From JAGZHZ01 sp963929865 (GTDB lineage Bacteria; Bacillota; Clostridia; Lachnospirales; Lachnospiraceae), in assembly GCA_963929865.1 (NCBI GenBank), contig CAWVKK010000012.1:1-22662 (forward strand): DNA of 22,662 nucleotides, given 5' to 3'. The position numbers and the translations under genes were made by a program. The notes under the pieces were generated by a model. It made no database searches. It saw only the letters and a program-made list of their open reading frames with translations, and was not told the origin of the DNA. The stretch's first letter is position 1. Each line of letters begins with the position of its first letter. Shown piece by piece: positions 20,497-22,662 of this stretch.

Positions 20497-21976
20497 CCTT
20501 GCTCTCCTCCTTTCCATTCCAAAGCGGCATCACAAAGATGACTGCCGTGCGCACATTCGGCTCGCTCTCCACCGTACATGTCACCTGTCTGTCAAAAAAC
20601 ATCTGAAGACGCTGATACGTGTTGACAATCCCGATTCCCTGCGTGTCGTCATACTCCTCTGCCGTCCTCAGCCTCTCTCTGACCGCCTCCAGCTTCTCGC
20701 CTGTCATGCCTGCCCCGTCGTCCTCCACGCAGATCATCAGCTTTCCTTCTTTTTCCTGCGCTGTCACGCTCAGAGCAGTCGCGCGGACGAGCGGCGCCAT
20801 CCCGTGTACCAGAGAATTTTCACACAGCGGCTGCAGAATCATCGAGGGAATCAAGGCTTCCCGGCATGTCTCCTCGATCTGAAACTGCGCCTGTATTCTC
20901 TCTCCAAACCTTTCCTTCTGGATATCCAGATAATCGCGGATATTCTCAAACTCCTGCCTCAGCCTCACGGTCTTGTCAAGACTCACCAGAGAATAGCGCA
21001 GATATTTTGCTGTCTTGATTGTAATCTTAGTCGTCTTCTCCGCGTCTTCTTCCACCGCGAGACCTGCGATGATGTTTAAGGTGTTGAACATAAAGTGGGG
21101 ATTGACCCGGGACTGGAGCATTCTCAGCCGGATGCGGTCGAGCTTTGCCTGTAAATTGGCGTAATCGATCTTCGCCTGGGCCAGGCTTTTTTCCAGGACG
21201 CTCTGGCGTTTGAGCTGTTCAAAATTCCGGTTGTTCGTCTCGACCATCTGATAGAACGCATTGTTCAGGATTCCCAGCTCGTCTGTGACCGCATCGCAGT
21301 ATTTCATCTCTATGTGCGGATTGCCCGCGATGATCGCCTTCGTCTGATCTGTCAAATCCTGAACCGGCACAGTAACATGCCTGGAAAATCGCTTCACATG
21401 CCAGATAAACCAGCACACAATCCCAGCCTCAATCAAAATCACAGCGATATTCAGCCATCCCCTTCTCCCTTCCAGGATGTGCAGCTGTCCGCTCAGGTAA
21501 GAGTCCATCGCCTGATAAAAATTGTCGTAGAGGCTTTCGATCCTTTCTTTCTCGATCTCTGCCGTCCGGTACTGCAAGATCAGCTCTTCCACATCTGTCT
21601 CTTCCTTCTCCAGCAGCTTCAGACAGCTCTCTTTATATTTTTCCGTGATAATCGCTAAATCCTGCAGGATCGGATTCTGAATCTGACTGCTTAAGGTCTG
21701 ACTCTTCTCTGCCAGTGATTCCAGCGCTGCTCTGCTCTCCTGCCTCGCCGCGTCAATCGGACTCTGCGCATACTCAAACAGAGACTGGTCCAGCTCTGTC
21801 AGTTCATTCCAATAGCCCGAAAATTCTTCATAATTTCTCATAATCTGGTCGCTGCACGACACAAAGTACTGGATCATCGCCTGTGTCAGCGCGAATGCCA
21901 GTCCCAGCCCTGCCGTCAGATAAATGCAAAAATACACAAATTTGAGTTTAATTGAGATAAATTTTTTCTTTTTCAT
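20474..21976 (-). CDS. Sensor histidine kinase (YesM/LytS class)
   Basis: This 500-residue membrane kinase has TM1 at about 12-34, a helical extracytoplasmic sensor (about 37-170), TM2 at about 174-193, a HAMP-like linker and coiled coil (194-285), the His_kinase domain with phospho-acceptor His294 in RVNPHFMFNTL, and an ATPase domain with Asn387 (CENSLVHG), DDGAGM (419-424) and GIGI (447-450). It probably receives its signal from the sugar-binding protein encoded just upstream, whose stop codon overlaps this start by 4 nt (ATGA). The start also has GGAAGGA. The all-helical sensor lacks a recognisable small-molecule domain, which fits sensing through a partner protein. Confidence 0.93.
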   Translation of the reverse strand: MKKKKFISIKLKFVYFCIYLTAGLGLAFALTQAMIQYFVSCSDQIMRNYEEFSGYWNELTELDQSLFEYAQSPIDAARQESRAALESLAEKSQTLSSQIQNPILQDLAIITEKYKESCLKLLEKEETDVEELILQYRTAEIEKERIESLYDNFYQAMDSYLSGQLHILEGRRGWLNIAVILIEAGIVCWFIWHVKRFSRHVTVPVQDLTDQTKAIIAGNPHIEMKYCDAVTDELGILNNAFYQMVETNNRNFEQLKRQSVLEKSLAQAKIDYANLQAKLDRIRLRMLQSRVNPHFMFNTLNIIAGLAVEEDAEKTTKITIKTAKYLRYSLVSLDKTVRLRQEFENIRDYLDIQKERFGERIQAQFQIEETCREALIPSMILQPLCENSLVHGMAPLVRATALSVTAQEKEGKLMICVEDDGAGMTGEKLEAVRERLRTAEEYDDTQGIGIVNTYQRLQMFFDRQVTCTVESEPNVRTAVIFVMPLWNGKEESKDEGADCR

Positions 21977-22662
21977 CTGTCATCCTTCCCCAGGCTTTCC
22001 TTTGTCACAACTTTGCAGTCGATCGAGATTGTCTCATTTTGAATGGAACTGCAATCCTGCTTCAGCTGGCGCAGCACACCGGCGCATGCCTCGCCTATCT
22101 TTTCCGTGTCCTGCACAAGCGCCGCGTCGATCGTCCCGTTTTGAATTTCCTCCTCCACCTGCGCCGGCATGTCAAAGCAGATCACAAACATCTCATCCTC
22201 TATGCCTCTCTCCTGGACTATCTTCGCCACCGCGATCCCGGACGCCGAATCTGCGCAGTAGAGCGTGTTGATCTGCGGATATTCATCCAGAAATTCCCGG
22301 ATCGTCTGCATCGCCCTCAGCGTGTCTGTCTCACAGACACATTCCGATACGATCTCTATATGTTCCTGTTCCTGCGTTTTTTCTGAGAATCCGTCTATCC
22401 GCTGTTTCCGGCTTGTGGAAACCCGTCCTCCCGGAATCGGAGAGGAGACGATTCCCACCTTGCAGTCTCCAGACTGCTCCTGCGCAATTTTCGCCGCCTT
22501 TTTTCCCGCCTCAAAATTGTCTGTCCCGATATAGGCGCATCGCCCGGTGTCCTGCGCGTCCCCGTCCACCAGAATAAACGGAATCCCAGCCTGCGTCAGC
22601 CTTTCATAGAAAACCATATCGTCCTCAGACTGCGCGCTGTTTAAGATGGCGACGTCCATGTC
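21973..22662 (-). CDS. Sugar-type periplasmic binding protein, N-terminus beyond window
   Basis: The 229 residues in view form the larger part of a type I binding protein (ribose/galactose class, Peripla_BP_4): DVAILNSAQSED at the truncated start, IPFILVDGDA, YIGTDNFEAGKKAAK, VGIVSSPIPGGRVSTSRKQR, INTLYCADSASGIAVAK and a late DAALVQDTEKIGE, all typical landmarks. About 90-100 N-terminal residues with any signal sequence lie outside the window; the ATG near the edge has no ribosome site and falls inside the fold, so it is not the start. The gene overlaps the kinase start by 4 nt. It is more likely a co-receptor of the kinase than a transport protein, as in XylFII-LytS-YesN. Confidence 0.9.
   Translation of the reverse strand, partial: DMDVAILNSAQSEDDMVFYERLTQAGIPFILVDGDAQDTGRCAYIGTDNFEAGKKAAKIAQEQSGDCKVGIVSSPIPGGRVSTSRKQRIDGFSEKTQEQEHIEIVSECVCETDTLRAMQTIREFLDEYPQINTLYCADSASGIAVAKIVQERGIEDEMFVICFDMPAQVEEEIQNGTIDAALVQDTEKIGEACAGVLRQLKQDCSSIQNETISIDCKVVTKESLGKDDR

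Noticed and set aside
1..22662. Mobile elements, prophage genes or CRISPR arrays
   Set aside because: No transposase, integrase, direct-repeat array or terminal inverted repeats were seen; all long frames fit ordinary chromosomal genes.

Overview
The window reads as chromosomal DNA of a low-to-mid GC anaerobic Firmicute, most likely Lachnospiraceae (Clostridia). Reasons: AGGAGG-type ribosome sites before nearly every gene, a Bacillus/Clostridium-type long SRP RNA, a radical-SAM activase of the anaerobic ribonucleotide reductase type, a YesM/YesN-type two-component pair, a degenerate HPr-like protein and several zinc-ribbon proteins of a kind common in gut clostridia. I see no insertion sequence, prophage, integrase or CRISPR array. 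Most genes lie on the minus strand.

Layout. 1-81: 3'-truncated tRNA-Ser(CGA). 455-2670: a redox/stress group on the minus strand, transcribed as thioredoxin, NUDIX hydrolase, Crp/Fnr-type regulator, second thioredoxin. A perfect TGTGACA-A-TGTCACA palindrome sits about 41 bp upstream of the predicted start of the last gene. 2847-3860: a secreted, lipoprotein-like protein whose lipobox cysteine is replaced by Phe. 3935-13787: an oligopeptide import operon in the order pepF, 4-TM protein, oppA, oppB, oppC, oppD, oppF, small 1-TM protein. pepF carries a single in-frame amber codon. OppC carries about 270 extra extracytoplasmic residues built from four repeats of about 62 residues. OppA has an ordinary cleavable signal peptide instead of a lipoprotein signal.

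13888-14806: SRP RNA with its own strong promoter and terminator, preceded by tadA as in Bacillus, but without dnaX on the other side. 14905-15594 (plus): radical SAM activase. 15624-18534 (minus): four probably co-transcribed genes, namely two tandem coiled-coil/zinc-ribbon paralogues, a 4-TM protein with five CxxC knuckles, and a conserved protein of unknown function. 18778-19149 (plus): orphan SmtB-type ArsR regulator with an intact alpha-5 zinc site. 19290-19529 (minus): HPr-like protein lacking the phosphorylatable His. 19777-22662 (minus): response regulator, histidine kinase and the C-terminal part of a sugar-type binding protein, overlapping end to end, resembling XylFII-LytS-YesN sugar-sensing systems.

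The most novel-looking element is the oligopeptide operon: an OppC with a repeat domain outside the cell, an OppA with its own insertion and no lipid anchor, and two unrecognised membrane proteins in the same transcript. A reasonable inference is that the OppC repeats capture or position the soluble OppA. The nonsense codon in pepF suggests that the linked cytoplasmic peptidase step is decaying or switched off in this strain.
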